Shown here: positions 49,303 to 49,535 of the stretch, piece after piece
Position numbering within the stretch: the stretch's first letter is position 1
Layout: each line of letters starts with the position of its first letter
Origin: Acidimicrobiaceae bacterium
GTDB taxonomy: Bacteria > Actinomycetota > Acidimicrobiia > Acidimicrobiales > Ilumatobacteraceae
NCBI GenBank assembly: GCA_024641005.1
Contig: JAHEDX010000021.1
Location: 4,726 to 54,260, forward strand
Direction: 5' to 3'
Length of the DNA: 49,535 nt
The notes under the pieces: generated by a model
What the model was told of the DNA's origin: nothing
The model's input: the letters and a program-made list of their open reading frames with translations, nothing else
Database searches by the model: none
Position numbers and translations under genes: made by a program

Positions 49303-49535
49303 ATGCAAGGCGTCACGGAGGTATGCAGGGAGTGCGAGTTCGACCCCCGCGAGGTTGCCGACGATCAACTCGGCCCTGAGCTCTGGCGGCTCGCAACCGG
49401 GTACGAGGCAGTCGTTGCCGACGGATCGGCACGCAACTGTCCGGCGCTGAGCAGCCGTCCGTCACCGGAGACTTGGAGCATCCTCGAGTACACCGGCCAC
49501 GTCGAGTTCATCTACGACTCCGTCGGCCAGATGTG
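49303..49535 (+). CDS. DinB-fold protein with CxxC (3' end missing)
   Basis: About 77 codons are visible before the window ends. It begins with CRECEFDPREV, a Cys-x-x-Cys near the N-terminus, and continues LSSRPSPETWSILEYTGHVEFIYDSV, the first helix pair of actinobacterial DinB proteins that typically read (R/P)PxPxxWSxLEYxxHVRD, giving the first metal His. The ATG at 49303 lies six bases after TACGGT (49291-49296), the spacing seen at many leaderless genes in this window. The C-terminal half is outside the window. Confidence 0.8.
   Translation, partial: MQGVTEVCRECEFDPREVADDQLGPELWRLATGYEAVVADGSARNCPALSSRPSPETWSILEYTGHVEFIYDSVGQM

Overview
The window is GC-rich, gene-dense bacterial chromosome. 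Several traits suggest a high-GC actinobacterium, probably of the Acidimicrobiia (Ilumatobacter-like): many GTG starts, frequent TGATG, ATGA and GTGA overlaps, promoters whose -10 box lies 6-7 bases before the start codon, a TIGR03084-type DinB protein, an MprA-like two-component system, and lipoproteins with long Ser/Thr/Pro linkers. This placement is inferred from gene content; no rRNA or tRNA is present to prove it. I see no transposase, phage gene, plasmid gene or CRISPR array.

Region 1 (1-9.1 kb) is a divergent acyl-CoA catabolic locus. A TIGR03084 protein and an acyl-CoA dehydrogenase read left. A lipoprotein and a three-gene operon read right: carboxyltransferase, biotin carboxylase/carrier and an AtuA-like protein. 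This set resembles acyclic-terpene or branched-chain (3-methyl-2-enoyl-CoA) carboxylation pathways. The leftward operon and the carboxylase operon share a 30-bp operator with paired GGTACC boxes. A NYN/PIN-type RNase follows.

Region 2 (9.1-24.3 kb) looks like ordinary chromosome. It holds a leftward run (TetR, DedA, nitroreductase, AlkZ-fold protein), a ferredoxin with a methyltransferase, two CrcB fluoride-channel subunits, an OmpR-type two-component system next to a predicted exported protein (both preceded by a shared box), a tandem universal stress protein, a Uup-type ABC-F ATPase, and a coupled pair of lipoproteins (CapA/FG-GAP and DUF3160).

Region 3 (24.3-49.5 kb) is an accessory-looking mosaic of small single-gene units on both strands: five VOC/glyoxalase proteins, three DinB-fold proteins, three GNAT acetyltransferases, SnoaL-like proteins, small methyltransferases, hydrolases, a cupin, a CGNR regulator, an arginase-fold protein, a TetR/VOC pair with a perfect 27-bp operator, and long lipoproteins. 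Its spacers hold three repeat families. Two are hairpins with conserved loop lengths, 24 nt (3 copies) and 26 nt (2 copies). The third is a 32-bp direct repeat with 3 copies. A RidA-family gene here appears broken at both ends. The window ends inside a DinB/zinc-ribbon gene.

The most distinctive signals are the structured intergenic repeats, the duplicated GGTACC operator, and the -10-to-start spacing that implies widespread leaderless transcription.
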